From positions 1 through 64,000 of the forward strand of contig NZ_JAAIXZ010000023.1 of the NCBI RefSeq assembly GCF_010894435.1: a DNA stretch of 64,000 nucleotides, in the 5' to 3' direction. Numbering within the stretch: the stretch's first letter is position 1; each line of letters starts with the position of its first letter. Source of the DNA: Pyxidicoccus trucidator. Lineage in GTDB: Bacteria > Myxococcota > Myxococcia > Myxococcales > Myxococcaceae. Below the pieces are notes generated by a model, which worked only from the letters and a program-made list of their open reading frames with translations, did no database searches and was not told where the DNA came from. The position numbers were made by a program, and so were the translations under genes. This document shows, one piece after another, positions 33,439-42,371 of this stretch.

Positions 33439-34749
33439 ATGGGGCGTTGGCGGACAGGCACGGCGGGGCTGGCGCTGGGCGTGTGGACCGCGCTCGGCGG
33501 GGCTTGCGACCACGGCAAGACGAGTCCCCCGACACCACCCCCCGTCGAGGACGAGGCACCCGGTCCGGAGGCGCCCGTCCCCCCCGGACTCGTCCCGGGA
33601 GACGCGCGCTGGACGGTGCACACCGCGGTGGCGGGGCGTCAGGACGTCACGGCCCTGGCGGCGGACGGGAGTGGCGGCGTCGTCCTGCTCGGGGCGAGCG
33701 AGGCCCCGGCTCCCGCCTATGCGTCCCTGGACCCTGACGGCACCACGCTCACGCTGTCACGCCATGACGGCAACGGGCAGCCACTGTGGAGCCGGAGCTT
33801 CACGCCCGAGGCGCTCCAGGGCGGCGTCGCGGACGTGGAAGCGCCGCTGCTCGCCGTCGCTTCCTCGGGCGACATCTTCGTGGCCGGCAAGGTGGAGGGA
33901 CAACTTCGGGTGGGCGGGACGGTCCTCACCCACAGCGCCTTCGTGGTGAAGCTCGGGCCAGATGGAAGTCCCCGCTGGGCGCGGGCCACCGGCCCGGTGA
34001 AGGCGCTGCTCCCGGATGGGCAGGGAGAGCTGGTGGTGGCGCACGGGCTCGTGGTGGAGCGCTACGACGCGGAGGGAGGCCGGCGTTGGGAGCGAGAGGT
34101 GCCCGCGATGGCCTCCGCGTCCGTCGCCGCGCTGGACGTGGAGGGCGGCCTGGTCATGGCGGGCCACAAGCCCGTGGGCCCCTTCGAGAGCCATGGCTTC
34201 ATCGTCCGGCTGTCGCCCGACGGCGAGCCACGCTGGGAGCGGGAGGTGGGCCCCGGGATGCCGACCTTCACGGACGTGTCCTTCCTCCCGGATGGCGGCT
34301 TCCTCTTCACGGGTGACTTCAACGGCACCATCGAGTGGGGACGCGACACCCTGAAGACGCCCTGCTCGCAGCGGGGCTGCTACCGCACCGTGTTCGCCCT
34401 GGCGGCGGATGCGTATGGCGAGCCGCGGTGGGGGCGCGTGCTGGACAGCGAGGAGCTGAGCGGCTCGGAGGGCTCCCGTCTCGCGGTGGATGCGGAGGGG
34501 GGCTCGGCGGTGGTGTGGCGGCACGGGTGCGGCTCGGAGCTGGCGCGCCTGTCGGCCACGGGAGAGGTCCTCTGGCAGGACGTCTACGTCACCACCCCGT
34601 GCTTCCCGACGCCCCTGCTCCGGGACGTCACCTTCCTGCCAGACGGAGACGTGGTGGGCGCGGGCATGTTCTTCGGCACGCGCGCCTTCGGTACCCGCTC
34701 CTTCTCCGCGGACGACACCGACGTCTTCCTCCAGCGACGGGTGCCCTGA
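33439..34749 (+). CDS. Lipoprotein with beta-propeller-like repeats
   Basis: 436 aa. Signal peptide with lipobox-like LGGACDHG, then a Pro/Glu-rich linker. The rest contains repeated strands with DGxPxW patterns: HDGNGQPLWSRSF, LGPDGSPRWARATG, YDAEGGRRWEREV, LSPDGEPRWEREVG. This resembles SBBP-type and quinoprotein-like propellers common in myxobacterial surface lipoproteins. No catalytic residues. It ends 12 bp from the convergent transporter gene. Confidence 0.75.
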   Translation: MGRWRTGTAGLALGVWTALGGACDHGKTSPPTPPPVEDEAPGPEAPVPPGLVPGDARWTVHTAVAGRQDVTALAADGSGGVVLLGASEAPAPAYASLDPDGTTLTLSRHDGNGQPLWSRSFTPEALQGGVADVEAPLLAVASSGDIFVAGKVEGQLRVGGTVLTHSAFVVKLGPDGSPRWARATGPVKALLPDGQGELVVAHGLVVERYDAEGGRRWEREVPAMASASVAALDVEGGLVMAGHKPVGPFESHGFIVRLSPDGEPRWEREVGPGMPTFTDVSFLPDGGFLFTGDFNGTIEWGRDTLKTPCSQRGCYRTVFALAADAYGEPRWGRVLDSEELSGSEGSRLAVDAEGGSAVVWRHGCGSELARLSATGEVLWQDVYVTTPCFPTPLLRDVTFLPDGDVVGAGMFFGTRAFGTRSFSADDTDVFLQRRVP

Positions 34750-34761
34750 CCGACGGGTGCG

Positions 34762-35511
34762 TCAGGCGGCGCGGGACTGGGCCTCGACGGGCACGCCCTG
34801 CTCGGGGGACGCGAGGGGCTCGCCGTCCGCGCCCAGCACTATCGGCTTGATGCCCAGCTTGCGCTCCACGAAGGCGTGGCCCAGGTAGATGAAGGGCGTC
34901 AGGCCCACCGCCACCAGCAGCTTCACCGTGTACGACGTGAAGATGATGTTGAGGATGGTCGCGGTGGGAAGCAGCCCCGTCCACGCCACGAACTGCACCA
35001 CCGCCGTGTCGATGAGCTGCGACACCAGCGTGGAGCCCGTCGCGCGCAGCCACAGCATCTTGTTCTGCGTGACGCGCTTGAGCAGGTTGAAGATGGCGAT
35101 GTCGCAGAACTGGCCGACGAGATAGGCAATCATCGACGCGACCAGGATGCGCTGCGAGCCGGCGAAGATGTTGTTGAACGAGCCCTCCACCGCGCCCTGC
35201 CAGTCCGGAGAGCGCGTGAGCGGCGCCCACGGCACCTGCACGGCAATGGCAATCACCGTGAAGCAGAAGATGGCCATGAAGAAGCCGACCCAGGTGATGA
35301 AGCGGGCCGCCTTCTTCCCGTAGAACTCGTTGAGGATGTCCGTGAGCAGGAACGTCACCGGGAACGGCAGCATGCCGATGGACATCACCGCCATGATGGG
35401 GCCGAGCTTCACCTCGAACAGCTTCACGCCGATGAGGTCGCCCACCACCAGCGAGGTGACGAACACCCCCGCCAGCACCACGAAGAGCTGAAGCCGCCTG
35501 TCCAGGACCAT
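34762..35511 (-). CDS. yhhQ: Queuosine precursor transporter (YhhQ/VUT family)
   Basis: 249 aa integral membrane protein with about six helices. Family signatures are SLVVGDLIGVKLFEVKLG, PFPVTFLLTDILNEFYGKK and LVGQFCDIAIFNLLK, plus the acidic/Asp residues in membrane segments (LIDTAVVQF). It imports preQ0/preQ1 for queuosine tRNA modification. Its presence with queD suggests the cell both makes and salvages 7-deazaguanines. No preQ1 riboswitch was recognised upstream. Confidence 0.88.
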   Translation of the reverse strand: MVLDRRLQLFVVLAGVFVTSLVVGDLIGVKLFEVKLGPIMAVMSIGMLPFPVTFLLTDILNEFYGKKAARFITWVGFFMAIFCFTVIAIAVQVPWAPLTRSPDWQGAVEGSFNNIFAGSQRILVASMIAYLVGQFCDIAIFNLLKRVTQNKMLWLRATGSTLVSQLIDTAVVQFVAWTGLLPTATILNIIFTSYTVKLLVAVGLTPFIYLGHAFVERKLGIKPIVLGADGEPLASPEQGVPVEAQSRAA

Positions 35512-35670
35512 CGCCGCTTAATACCGCGCCTCACTCCCTGAGCAGTAGCCCCCCGTCGTGCCCCCCTCCGTCCCTGTGAGCCAGGAGGCGCCCAGGAGGC
35601 AGCGCGCCGCTGGCTGTGCCAGGCGGCCGAGCAGGTGCTGGCTCGCACTCCACGTATCGGCCCGTCGCGC

Positions 35671-36510
35671 TCACGGGCTCCGCTCCGCGGGCGAGCCCGG
35701 CGCCACGGGCGCCTCGTGCGGGTAGTAGGACACGCCCGTGGCGGGCGCGAGTCCCTCCGGAGGCACCGCTGCCTCCACCTCGTCCGTGGGGATGAAGCCC
35801 GGCCGGTCCACGCACAGCACCGACTGCTCGATGGCCGTCGGGTTGTCGTAGCGGTGCGGGAAGCCGCGCGGCCAGTGGAAGGCCATGCCGCGCTCCACCG
35901 ACTGCCCCTGCAGCAGCAACCCGGGGCCCAGCACCAGCTCGCTCTCCTCCATCTGCTGATGGACGTGCGTGGGGATGGCCCCCCCCGGCTTCACCCGCAG
36001 CCGGTAGACGCCATAGCCCGCGCCCTCGTGGATGATGTCCACGCGTCCGAAGGCCTTGTCCTCGCCCCGGTACTCCATCTCCGCCGCCGTGCGGTGGATT
36101 TGCAGGGACGGCACCACGAGCCCGCCCAGCGCCTGTGGCTTCGTGACGCGCACCGTGGCCGCGTGTACCTGGGCGTGGGGCGCGTCCTCCGTGGGCGGCG
36201 CGAGCACGTAGCGGCACACCGCCTCCACCGCGGACTCCAGCAGCTCGAAGCGGCACGCCTCCAGGAGGAAGCGCAGCTCGCCCGCCAGCCGGCCGTAGTT
36301 CACCGTGTTCGCCAGCCGTCCGCCCGTCGCCGCGTTCCGCGTGTCCAGGAAGAGGGCCACATCCAGCCGCAGCGGCTGGGCCGTGAAGCGCTCGCGGTTG
36401 AAGACGCCCACGATGCAGTCCACCGTGAGGCCCCGCAGCTCGATGATGTCCAGCGGCCGGCCCTGTGAGGTTGCGCCTCCGAGCGGGTGGAAGGGGTGCT
36501 CTCCAGTCAT
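35671..36510 (-). CDS. folB: Dihydroneopterin aldolase (FolB) fused to a cupin domain
   Basis: 279 aa. Residues ~18-125 are FolB-like: DIIELRGLTVDCIVGVFNRER, VNYGRLAGELRFLLE and the active-site region ESAVEAVCRYVL. Residues ~140-250 are a cupin (IHEGAGYGVYRLRVKPGG, IPTHVHQQMEESELVLGPG, FHWPRGFPHRYDN) with metal-type His/Glu. FolB makes 6-hydroxymethyl-dihydropterin and is normally ~120 aa, so the cupin is extra and its substrate unknown. ATG 36510 overlaps the pteridine reductase stop. Confidence 0.8.
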   Translation of the reverse strand: MTGEHPFHPLGGATSQGRPLDIIELRGLTVDCIVGVFNRERFTAQPLRLDVALFLDTRNAATGGRLANTVNYGRLAGELRFLLEACRFELLESAVEAVCRYVLAPPTEDAPHAQVHAATVRVTKPQALGGLVVPSLQIHRTAAEMEYRGEDKAFGRVDIIHEGAGYGVYRLRVKPGGAIPTHVHQQMEESELVLGPGLLLQGQSVERGMAFHWPRGFPHRYDNPTAIEQSVLCVDRPGFIPTDEVEAAVPPEGLAPATGVSYYPHEAPVAPGSPAERSP

Positions 36511-37241
36511 AGCTGCGCGCTCCTGCCGCCATCCACGGCGATGACCTGGCCGGTGAGGTACGGCGCCTCACGGGCGAGGAAGACGATGGTGCGTGCGATG
36601 TCCTCCACGCTGCCCTCGCGCCCCATGGGGATGCGCTTCAATACCGCCTCGCGCGCCGCCGCGTCGTAGTGCTCCGGGAAGGCCACCGCTCCGGGCGAGA
36701 CGGCGTTGACGCGCACGTGCGGCGCCAGCTCCACCGCCAGCGCGCGGGTGAGCATGATGAGGCCCGCCTTGCTCACCGAGTAGTGCGCGTAGTGGCTCAC
36801 CGGCCGCTCGCCGCCCACGTCGGTGATGTGCACCACCAATGGGTCCTTCCCCGCGCGCAGGGACGGCAGCAGTGCCTGGGTGAGGAAGAAGGGCGCGTCC
36901 AGGTTCACCGCCAGCATGGTGCGGTATTGCTCGCGGGAGATGGAGGCGAAGTCCACGCGCTCGTAGAGGCCGGCGTTGTGGACCACCACGTCCAGCGCGG
37001 GCCAGGCCTCGCGCACCTGGGTGCCCAGCGCGTCCACCGCCTCCGGCTGGCTCAGGTCTCCGGAATGAAGGGTGACGCGGCGGCCGAGCGCCCGGAGCTC
37101 CTCCGCCAGCGCCCCGAGTGACTCGAGCGAGCGGTTCGCATGGAGCGCCAGGTCATACCCGGCGTGCCCGAGGGCCCGGGCCACCGCGCTGCCGATGCGG
37201 ATGCCGGCTCCTGTAACGAATGCGGTCCCCATGGGGCGCAT
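36507..37241 (-). CDS. SDR pteridine reductase-like enzyme (FolM/PTR1 type)
   Basis: 244 aa. Rossmann motif TGAGIRIGSAVARAL, where the RIG after the Gly motif is typical of pteridine reductases. Further blocks are VHNAGLYER, VHITDVGGERPVSHYAHYSVSK (catalytic Tyr, Lys) and NAVSPGAVAFPEHYD. It probably reduces dihydro- to tetrahydropterin or folate with NADPH. The 4-nt overlap with the FolB-cupin gene supports a pterin pathway. Start 37241 (or 37232). Confidence 0.8.
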   Translation of the reverse strand: MRPMGTAFVTGAGIRIGSAVARALGHAGYDLALHANRSLESLGALAEELRALGRRVTLHSGDLSQPEAVDALGTQVREAWPALDVVVHNAGLYERVDFASISREQYRTMLAVNLDAPFFLTQALLPSLRAGKDPLVVHITDVGGERPVSHYAHYSVSKAGLIMLTRALAVELAPHVRVNAVSPGAVAFPEHYDAAAREAVLKRIPMGREGSVEDIARTIVFLAREAPYLTGQVIAVDGGRSAQL

Positions 37242-37289
37242 TCAGTAACAGGCCACGCGGGGAAAGGCACCGGAGACCTGAAAAGGCAC

Positions 37290-37327
37290 GGGGCGCATCG
37301 GACTACCCCCGTAGTCCAACGCGCCCC
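37290..37327 (-). terminator. Strong hairpin terminator
   Basis: GGGGCGC-ATC-GGACTAC (37290-37306) pairs with GTAGTCC-AAC-GCGCCCC (37311-37327) across CCCC. On the minus strand a CCTTTTC tract follows. It lies just after the His/Arg-rich secreted protein gene and before the pteridine reductase gene. Confidence 0.8.
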
Positions 37328-37385
37328 GCGGTACTTGCACTGTCCCCTGCGGCGGTACTTCCCCCTGAGCCAGAAGCCGTCTTCG

Positions 37386-37898
37386 CTACGGGTGGTAGCT
37401 GGCCGCGTGGGTGCGGTTGCCGTTCCAGCCGCCGTTGTGGCCGTGGGACACCCAGACCCACTCCTGCACCTGCTCGTAGCGGGCGGGCACCCAGCGCTGC
37501 TCGTAGAAGCCGCCGGTGCACTTGGTGACGCGCGAGCGCCGGTTGTGACGCTCCTTGCAGACCTCGGGGACCCACACGCGCTCATGGCGGCCCTCGACGT
37601 AGCGGTTCACCGTCTGCAGCTCGTAGCGACCCCGGGCCTGCGGAGGGGGCAGCGGAGCCGGGCCATGGCGGCAGGCGTCTCCGTGGACGTGGACCTCGAC
37701 GTAGCCACCGCCCCGGCGGTCGTCGCGGTCGTTGTGGCGGTCGCGGCGGTCATCCCGGTAGTTGTTGTCACCGCTCTGCCGCCGCGCGGCCTCCTGGTTG
37801 GCCCAGTCGCGCACGTTGCCGTCTTCCGCCAGAGCCGCCGTGGAGCCGAAGAGAAGGGTGCCGAGAACCAGGGACGCGATACCAGTCTTGAGAGCCAT
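37386..37898 (-). CDS. Secreted His/Arg-rich protein of unknown function
   Basis: 170 aa. Clear signal peptide (VLGTLLFGSTAALAED). The mature part is highly charged, with Arg-Asp runs (RDDRRDRHNDRDDRR) then VEVHVHGDACRHG. C-terminal Tyr/Trp-rich repeats follow (RYVEGRHERVWVPEVC, QRWVPARYEQVQEWVWV), reminiscent of YXWGXW-type envelope proteins. Two Cys may pair. GGAGGT precedes ATG 37898 by 8 nt. Terminated by the hairpin at 37290-37327. Confidence 0.7.
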   Translation of the reverse strand: MALKTGIASLVLGTLLFGSTAALAEDGNVRDWANQEAARRQSGDNNYRDDRRDRHNDRDDRRGGGYVEVHVHGDACRHGPAPLPPPQARGRYELQTVNRYVEGRHERVWVPEVCKERHNRRSRVTKCTGGFYEQRWVPARYEQVQEWVWVSHGHNGGWNGNRTHAASYHP

Positions 37899-38034
37899 GT
37901 TGTTCAACCTCCGTCGTCCTGCTTGCACCTTCTGACGGGGGTCCCCGCCCGGCATTCAATGCGGGCTGCGTCGCCATGCTCCTCGGTGTCGCACCTCCGT
38001 GCAGGCGCGCCCAAAGCCCCGGAAACACGCGGAG

Positions 38035-39174
38035 TTACCGGGGTGCGACTTCCACACAGGTCAGCCCCTCGTCAGGGGCGCAGTTCTGTCCCACGAGGCA
38101 GCCGCCCACGCCTCCGGAGTCCACACAGCGGATGGGCCGGCAGTCCGCGTCCCCGGTGCAGGGCCGGCGGCTCACCGTGCACGCGCCCTGGCTGCACGCG
38201 TCCTGCACACAGTCCGCGTCCTGCTGGCAGGTGCAGAAGCCCTCCACGTCGCCCTCGTCGATGGCGCAGCGGCCCGCGCACGCACCCGCGTCCTGCCCCG
38301 GCGCCTTCACGCAGCGCCCGCCACGCCCGCAGTCCGGGTCCTCGCGGCACGGCAGCGAGGGCGACGACGCGCACTCCGCATCGGAGCGGCACCGCGCGCG
38401 GCTCGCGGCCACCACCACGTCCGCGCACTGGTAGCCATTCGGACAGCCCTGCCCCTCCGAGCAGTCCACGCCACAGAAGGCAGTGCCCGGGCTCGCGGCC
38501 TCGCGCAGGCAGAAGTTCGCGCCACGCCCGCAGACCTGGAGGCCGCCGCCGTACGTGCAGCTCGCGCAGTAGGGGCGGCGCACGGGGTCGAAGTCGCTGT
38601 AGCAGCTCGAGGGCGCGCCGCTTGCCGTTGCGCCACAGCGCTCGCCGAAGGCGCAGCCCGGGTCGTCCGCGCAGAAGGCCGCGTCACACACGCCGAGCAC
38701 GCAGGCCGCGCGGCCCTCGGGCGTGGTGGCTTCGCAGGTACATGGGGCGTCCCCGCAGCGGCAGGCCGTGCCCGGACAGTCTCCCTCGCTCCGGCAGCCG
38801 GACACGCAGGTGGTGCGCGAGACGTCACACACCTCGCCTTGTGGGCAGTGCAGGTCCGAGGTGCAGCGGCCTCGCGTCAGGCACGTGCCGGTGCCCGTGT
38901 CGCAGAAGAGCGAGGCGTCGTCGCAGTCCGCGTTCGACTCACAGCCCGCGCGGTCCTGGCAGAAGCCCGCGGCGTTGCACAGCTCACCCGGGCCACAGGC
39001 CACGTCCGTGCGGCAGCGGCAGGCGTTCGTCTCCGTGTCGCAGCGGTATGCCTCGACTGGCGTGCCGCAGTCCGCGTCCGCGCGGCAGGCCGTGCCCGGC
39101 TCCGGCGGGTCCTCGCGACACGCGGCGAGGGCGAGCAACAGCAGCGGGGCGAGCCACGGGCAGCGGCGGTTCAC
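38035..39174 (-). CDS. Cys-rich lipoprotein (fifth gene of the surface-lipoprotein operon)
   Basis: 379 aa. Signal and lipobox LLLLALAACRED, then ~45 Cys in short repeats with D-A-D-C or D-C-G spacing (CRADADCGTP, CGPGELCNAAGFC, CTSDLHCPQGEVC). This looks like disulfide-knotted Dickkopf/EGF-like modules typical of myxobacterial surface proteins. The start is GTG at 39174, which overlaps the TGA of the preceding TIG gene (GTGA); the frame extends upstream without a signal. It is last in a five-gene operon. Function unknown; adhesion or recognition is plausible. Confidence 0.8.
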   Translation of the reverse strand: MNRRCPWLAPLLLLALAACREDPPEPGTACRADADCGTPVEAYRCDTETNACRCRTDVACGPGELCNAAGFCQDRAGCESNADCDDASLFCDTGTGTCLTRGRCTSDLHCPQGEVCDVSRTTCVSGCRSEGDCPGTACRCGDAPCTCEATTPEGRAACVLGVCDAAFCADDPGCAFGERCGATASGAPSSCYSDFDPVRRPYCASCTYGGGLQVCGRGANFCLREAASPGTAFCGVDCSEGQGCPNGYQCADVVVAASRARCRSDAECASSPSLPCREDPDCGRGGRCVKAPGQDAGACAGRCAIDEGDVEGFCTCQQDADCVQDACSQGACTVSRRPCTGDADCRPIRCVDSGGVGGCLVGQNCAPDEGLTCVEVAPR

Positions 39175-42100
39175 GGGTCGTAGACCTCCGAGCGGCCCAG
39201 CACGTAGGCCGTCCACGCCGCGGGCGACAGCGTTTCCAGCGTCCACTGCGAGTACTCGAAGCGGGGCACTCGCGCCATGGACAGCTCGGCGCGCAGGCGC
39301 GTGTCCTCGGGCAGCCCGGCGCGTAGCACCTCCAGCGCGGGGGCCGGCAGCGTCACCCGCGTCTCTCCTCCGGGGAGGATGGCCGTCCAGCGGATGCCCG
39401 TCCCCGCGCCCAGCGCGACGAGGGTGAGCTGCTGCACGTCCGACACGGAGGCGGTGGCTCCCAGGCTCCAGGCCACCGCGCCGGAGAAGCGGCTTCCCGA
39501 CGCGGGCTCGGTGAAGACGGGCAGCGGCAACATGGGGCCGAGCGTCACGCCGTCACCGGGGTCTCCCGGCTGGCGGTGGTAGAGCAGGCTCTGCGGATAC
39601 GTAGTGCTGCCTCGCAGCAGGTCGAGGAACAGAAGGCTTGCACCGTCCAGCCGTGGCAGGCCGGGGAAGGTGAGCAGGGGCCCCGTGCCTTCGATGAGGG
39701 AGAAGAAGCGCGTGCCCGTGCCCCAGTTGTGCGGGTGCGGCACCAGCCCCTCCGCGCCCAGGTCCAGCCAGGCGTAGACCTGGTGCAGCGCGGGCTGGCC
39801 CGCCACGATGACCGGGCCGTCCACGGTGAGCGGGGCCGCGACGTCCAGGTGCATGTCGAGCACCACGTCGTGTCCCTCGGCGACTCGTGTGGCCGAGGCC
39901 GCGATGCCCCGGCGCACGCCCAGCAGGTAGGGCTCGAAGTCCGCCTCGTCCTTCAGCACGCCGAGCACGGCGTACACCGCGCGCACTCCGGGCTGCGTGT
40001 GGACCCGGTAGGAGCCGCCCTCCTCGCGCACTCGCCAGGTGTCCGCGCGCCGGTCTCCGGGCCCCGCGAAGGGAGGGCCCGAAGTCGGGCTCGGCTGCGC
40101 TACGAAGACGCGGACCTCCAGCACCTCGCCCGGACCGAGGGGCCTTGGCGGCTTGAAGCCGCGCACGCGGCCGGTGATGGCGGCCCGGGGAGGCTCGGGC
40201 GGGTTGCCGGGGTTGCCGTTGCTCGCGAGCTGGCGCAGGTACACCGTCAGGTTCTCCGCGCGGATGCCCGCCACCGTCACCACGTCGTAGTCCTGCTTGA
40301 AGACCGTGGCCACCTGCGCGCCCACCATCCGCGTGTCCGAGAGCGTGAGCTGCCCCCGCGCATCCGTGAGCCCCTCGAGCGGTGTCGCCGCGTCCGTGCC
40401 GAGCATCACCCGTGCGCCCGGCACCGGCTGGCCATACGCGCCGGACGAGGTGTCGAGCACCGTGACATTCAGCGTCCCCGTGAGCGGCCCGCCGGAGAGT
40501 CCTCCCGGGCCCCTGGGGTCGAAGTACGTGAAGACTTCGGGCAGTGCGGTGCGCGTGGCTGCGTGCGTGACGGCCACCTCCACGGGCGCCTGCATGCGTG
40601 AGGACGGGGTGCGGCAGGTCAGCGTGTGGATGTCCAGGACCTGCACGTCCGTCGCGGGCTCGCCTCCGAAGGTGACGGTGGTGCCTTCACTGAAGCCCGC
40701 GCCACGCAACGTCACCCGGGTGCCTCCGGCGATGGCGCCTCGCGCGGGTTCCACCTGGGCGAGGGTGAGGGGTGCCTCGTAGGCAAAGGCGGCCGGCAGG
40801 AGGACTTCGTTCTCCGGGTCGCTCGCGGAGAAGACGTGGAGGGCGTGCGCGCCTGCCCCCCCTGGGGGCGTCGTGAAGCTCAGCCGGTCCTCGGTGAGCA
40901 CCGTCACGGCCGTGGCTTGGAGCGCCCCCACCCGCACCACCGCGTCGGGTGGAATGAACGTTCCTTCCACCGTCACCCGCGTCCCGGAGGGGCCCGCCAC
41001 TGGTGTCACCTGGGAGAGGGAGAGGCGGAAGGTGTAGCCGTTCGGAAGGCTGGAAGTCGCCGCGCCCGACATGGCGCTCACGGTGACGAGGCGTGGCAGG
41101 GCGGCTTGCGCGGGTACGGTGACGGTGGCCGTGGTCGAGGTGACGCTGACGAGCGGAACGGGCGTTCCACCGAAGGCGACCGCGAGTCCGGGCGTGTCGA
41201 GCCCGCTCCCCGTGAGTGTCACCGTGCCGTCCGCCCTCGTGCCCACGCGTGGGAAGACTCCGTGGAGCGTGAAGGTGGCTCGAGGGTCCTCGTAGGTGAA
41301 GCCATTGCGCACCGTCCACGTGCCCCGTGGGGTGATGACCGTCACGTCCACGGCGCCCGCGCTCGGGCCTGACGGCACGGCCGCCGTGAGCTGAGCTGGG
41401 GAGTCCACCTGAAGCAGGGACGCGGGTGTGGCTCCGAAGAGGACCGCGGTGGCGCCCTCGAAGCCCTGCCCGGTGAGCACCACGCTCGTGCCGCCTGATT
41501 GGGGACCGGTGAGCGGCGCGAGGTCTGTGATTCGCGTGTCCTCGATGTAGCGGTACGCGCGCCGCAGCACACCTCCGCTTCCCTGCCCGTGGACCCGTAC
41601 GTCCACGACGCCCGCGTTGTGAGCACGGGGGACGAGGACTCGGAGCTCGGTGGAGGAGACCCGTGTGACAGCGGGGCTTGCCACTCCGCCGAAGAGTACC
41701 TGGAGCCCTGGAGCGGACGGGAAGCCCGTGCCCACCAGCGTCACCGTGTTGCCTCCGGAGCGCGCGCCTGTGGCGGGGGTGAGGTCGCGCAGGTCGAAGG
41801 ACTCGAACCAGGTGAAGCAGGCTTCGCAGCGGGCGGTGCCTCTCGGGTTCTCCAGCGTGATGCTCGTGGGGCCGGGGGCTCCCGGTGGCGTGCGCAGGTC
41901 CAGCGAGGTGTCGTCGATGAGCTGGAAGTCCCGCACCTCGCGCTCGCCCACCTTCAGCACGGTGCGCCGGGCGGCCTCAGACGGGGTTGTCGCCACTCCC
42001 TGGAGGAAGCCGCTGCCGGTCAGCCTTACCCAGGTTCCTCCGCCACTCTCTCCCCTCGCAGGGAGTGAGGAGAGGAGGGTCGGAGGCTGGAGCGTTCCGG

Positions 42101-42278
42101 CGTCTCCCTGGGTGCCTGCGTCCGTGCCCGCGTCGTCGTGCCCCAGCCCCGCGTCGAGGAGCCCCGCGTCAGGCGTGGCTCCGGGCGGACGTGGGGTGTC
42201 GCCGCAGGCCGCGAGCACGGACAGGAGGGACAGCAGCACCAAGCACCTGGGGCACAGGACTCCGAAGCCGTGGCTCAT
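39171..42278 (-). CDS. Large lipoprotein with six IPT/TIG domains and a carboxypeptidase-regulatory-like domain
   Basis: 1035 aa. Signal peptide and lipobox SVLAACGDT, then a DAG-rich linker. Six TIG/IPT immunoglobulin-like domains each open with a GGxxVxLxGxGF motif (GGTWVRLTGSGF, GGNTVTLVGTGF, GGTSVVLTGQGF, GTVTLTGSGL, GTRVTVEGTF, GGTRVTLRGAGF). A regulatory-like beta-sandwich follows (QPVPGARVMLGTD), then a ~350-residue C-terminal part with no recognised domain. ATG 42278 overlaps the stop of a 24-codon ORF (ATGA). It looks like a cell-surface adhesin or scaffold. Confidence 0.82.
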   Translation of the reverse strand: MSHGFGVLCPRCLVLLSLLSVLAACGDTPRPPGATPDAGLLDAGLGHDDAGTDAGTQGDAGTLQPPTLLSSLPARGESGGGTWVRLTGSGFLQGVATTPSEAARRTVLKVGEREVRDFQLIDDTSLDLRTPPGAPGPTSITLENPRGTARCEACFTWFESFDLRDLTPATGARSGGNTVTLVGTGFPSAPGLQVLFGGVASPAVTRVSSTELRVLVPRAHNAGVVDVRVHGQGSGGVLRRAYRYIEDTRITDLAPLTGPQSGGTSVVLTGQGFEGATAVLFGATPASLLQVDSPAQLTAAVPSGPSAGAVDVTVITPRGTWTVRNGFTYEDPRATFTLHGVFPRVGTRADGTVTLTGSGLDTPGLAVAFGGTPVPLVSVTSTTATVTVPAQAALPRLVTVSAMSGAATSSLPNGYTFRLSLSQVTPVAGPSGTRVTVEGTFIPPDAVVRVGALQATAVTVLTEDRLSFTTPPGGAGAHALHVFSASDPENEVLLPAAFAYEAPLTLAQVEPARGAIAGGTRVTLRGAGFSEGTTVTFGGEPATDVQVLDIHTLTCRTPSSRMQAPVEVAVTHAATRTALPEVFTYFDPRGPGGLSGGPLTGTLNVTVLDTSSGAYGQPVPGARVMLGTDAATPLEGLTDARGQLTLSDTRMVGAQVATVFKQDYDVVTVAGIRAENLTVYLRQLASNGNPGNPPEPPRAAITGRVRGFKPPRPLGPGEVLEVRVFVAQPSPTSGPPFAGPGDRRADTWRVREEGGSYRVHTQPGVRAVYAVLGVLKDEADFEPYLLGVRRGIAASATRVAEGHDVVLDMHLDVAAPLTVDGPVIVAGQPALHQVYAWLDLGAEGLVPHPHNWGTGTRFFSLIEGTGPLLTFPGLPRLDGASLLFLDLLRGSTTYPQSLLYHRQPGDPGDGVTLGPMLPLPVFTEPASGSRFSGAVAWSLGATASVSDVQQLTLVALGAGTGIRWTAILPGGETRVTLPAPALEVLRAGLPEDTRLRAELSMARVPRFEYSQWTLETLSPAAWTAYVLGRSEVYDP

Positions 42279-42371
42279 GGCAGCAGCTCCGCCTGGAGTG
42301 ACAGCCGCACCAGGCACCGCGGGCACAGGACTCCAAAGCCGCGGCTCATGGCAGCAGCTCCGCCTGGAGGG
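42231..42371. repeat. 71-bp tandem duplication across a gene junction
   Basis: Copy 1 (~42231-42300) and copy 2 (~42302-42371) match at all but a handful of positions, offset by 71 bp. Each copy contains the end of the PPC-type gene (coding QAELLP-stop) and the start of the TIG gene (coding MS-H/R-GFGVLCPRCLV). The offset is not a multiple of three, yet both junctions keep an ATGA overlap. Confidence 0.9.
42275..42349 (-). CDS. 24-codon coupled mini-ORF created by junction duplication
   Basis: It reads MSRGFGVLCPRCLVRLS then LQAELLP-stop: the first part copies the start of the TIG lipoprotein, the end copies the C-terminus of the upstream PPC-type protein. Its ATG overlaps the upstream stop (ATGA) and its stop overlaps the TIG ATG (ATGA). 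A GGAG lies about 9 nt before the ATG in both copies. It is probably a relay for ribosome re-initiation; whether the peptide does anything is unknown. Confidence 0.5.
   Translation of the reverse strand: MSRGFGVLCPRCLVRLSLQAELLP

Noticed and set aside
35531..35670. Short minus-strand tail after the FolB-cupin gene (GRYVECEPAP...HDGGLLLRE)
   Set aside because: It looked like a possible gene remnant, but no family could be recognised and the stretch is too short to separate from chance.
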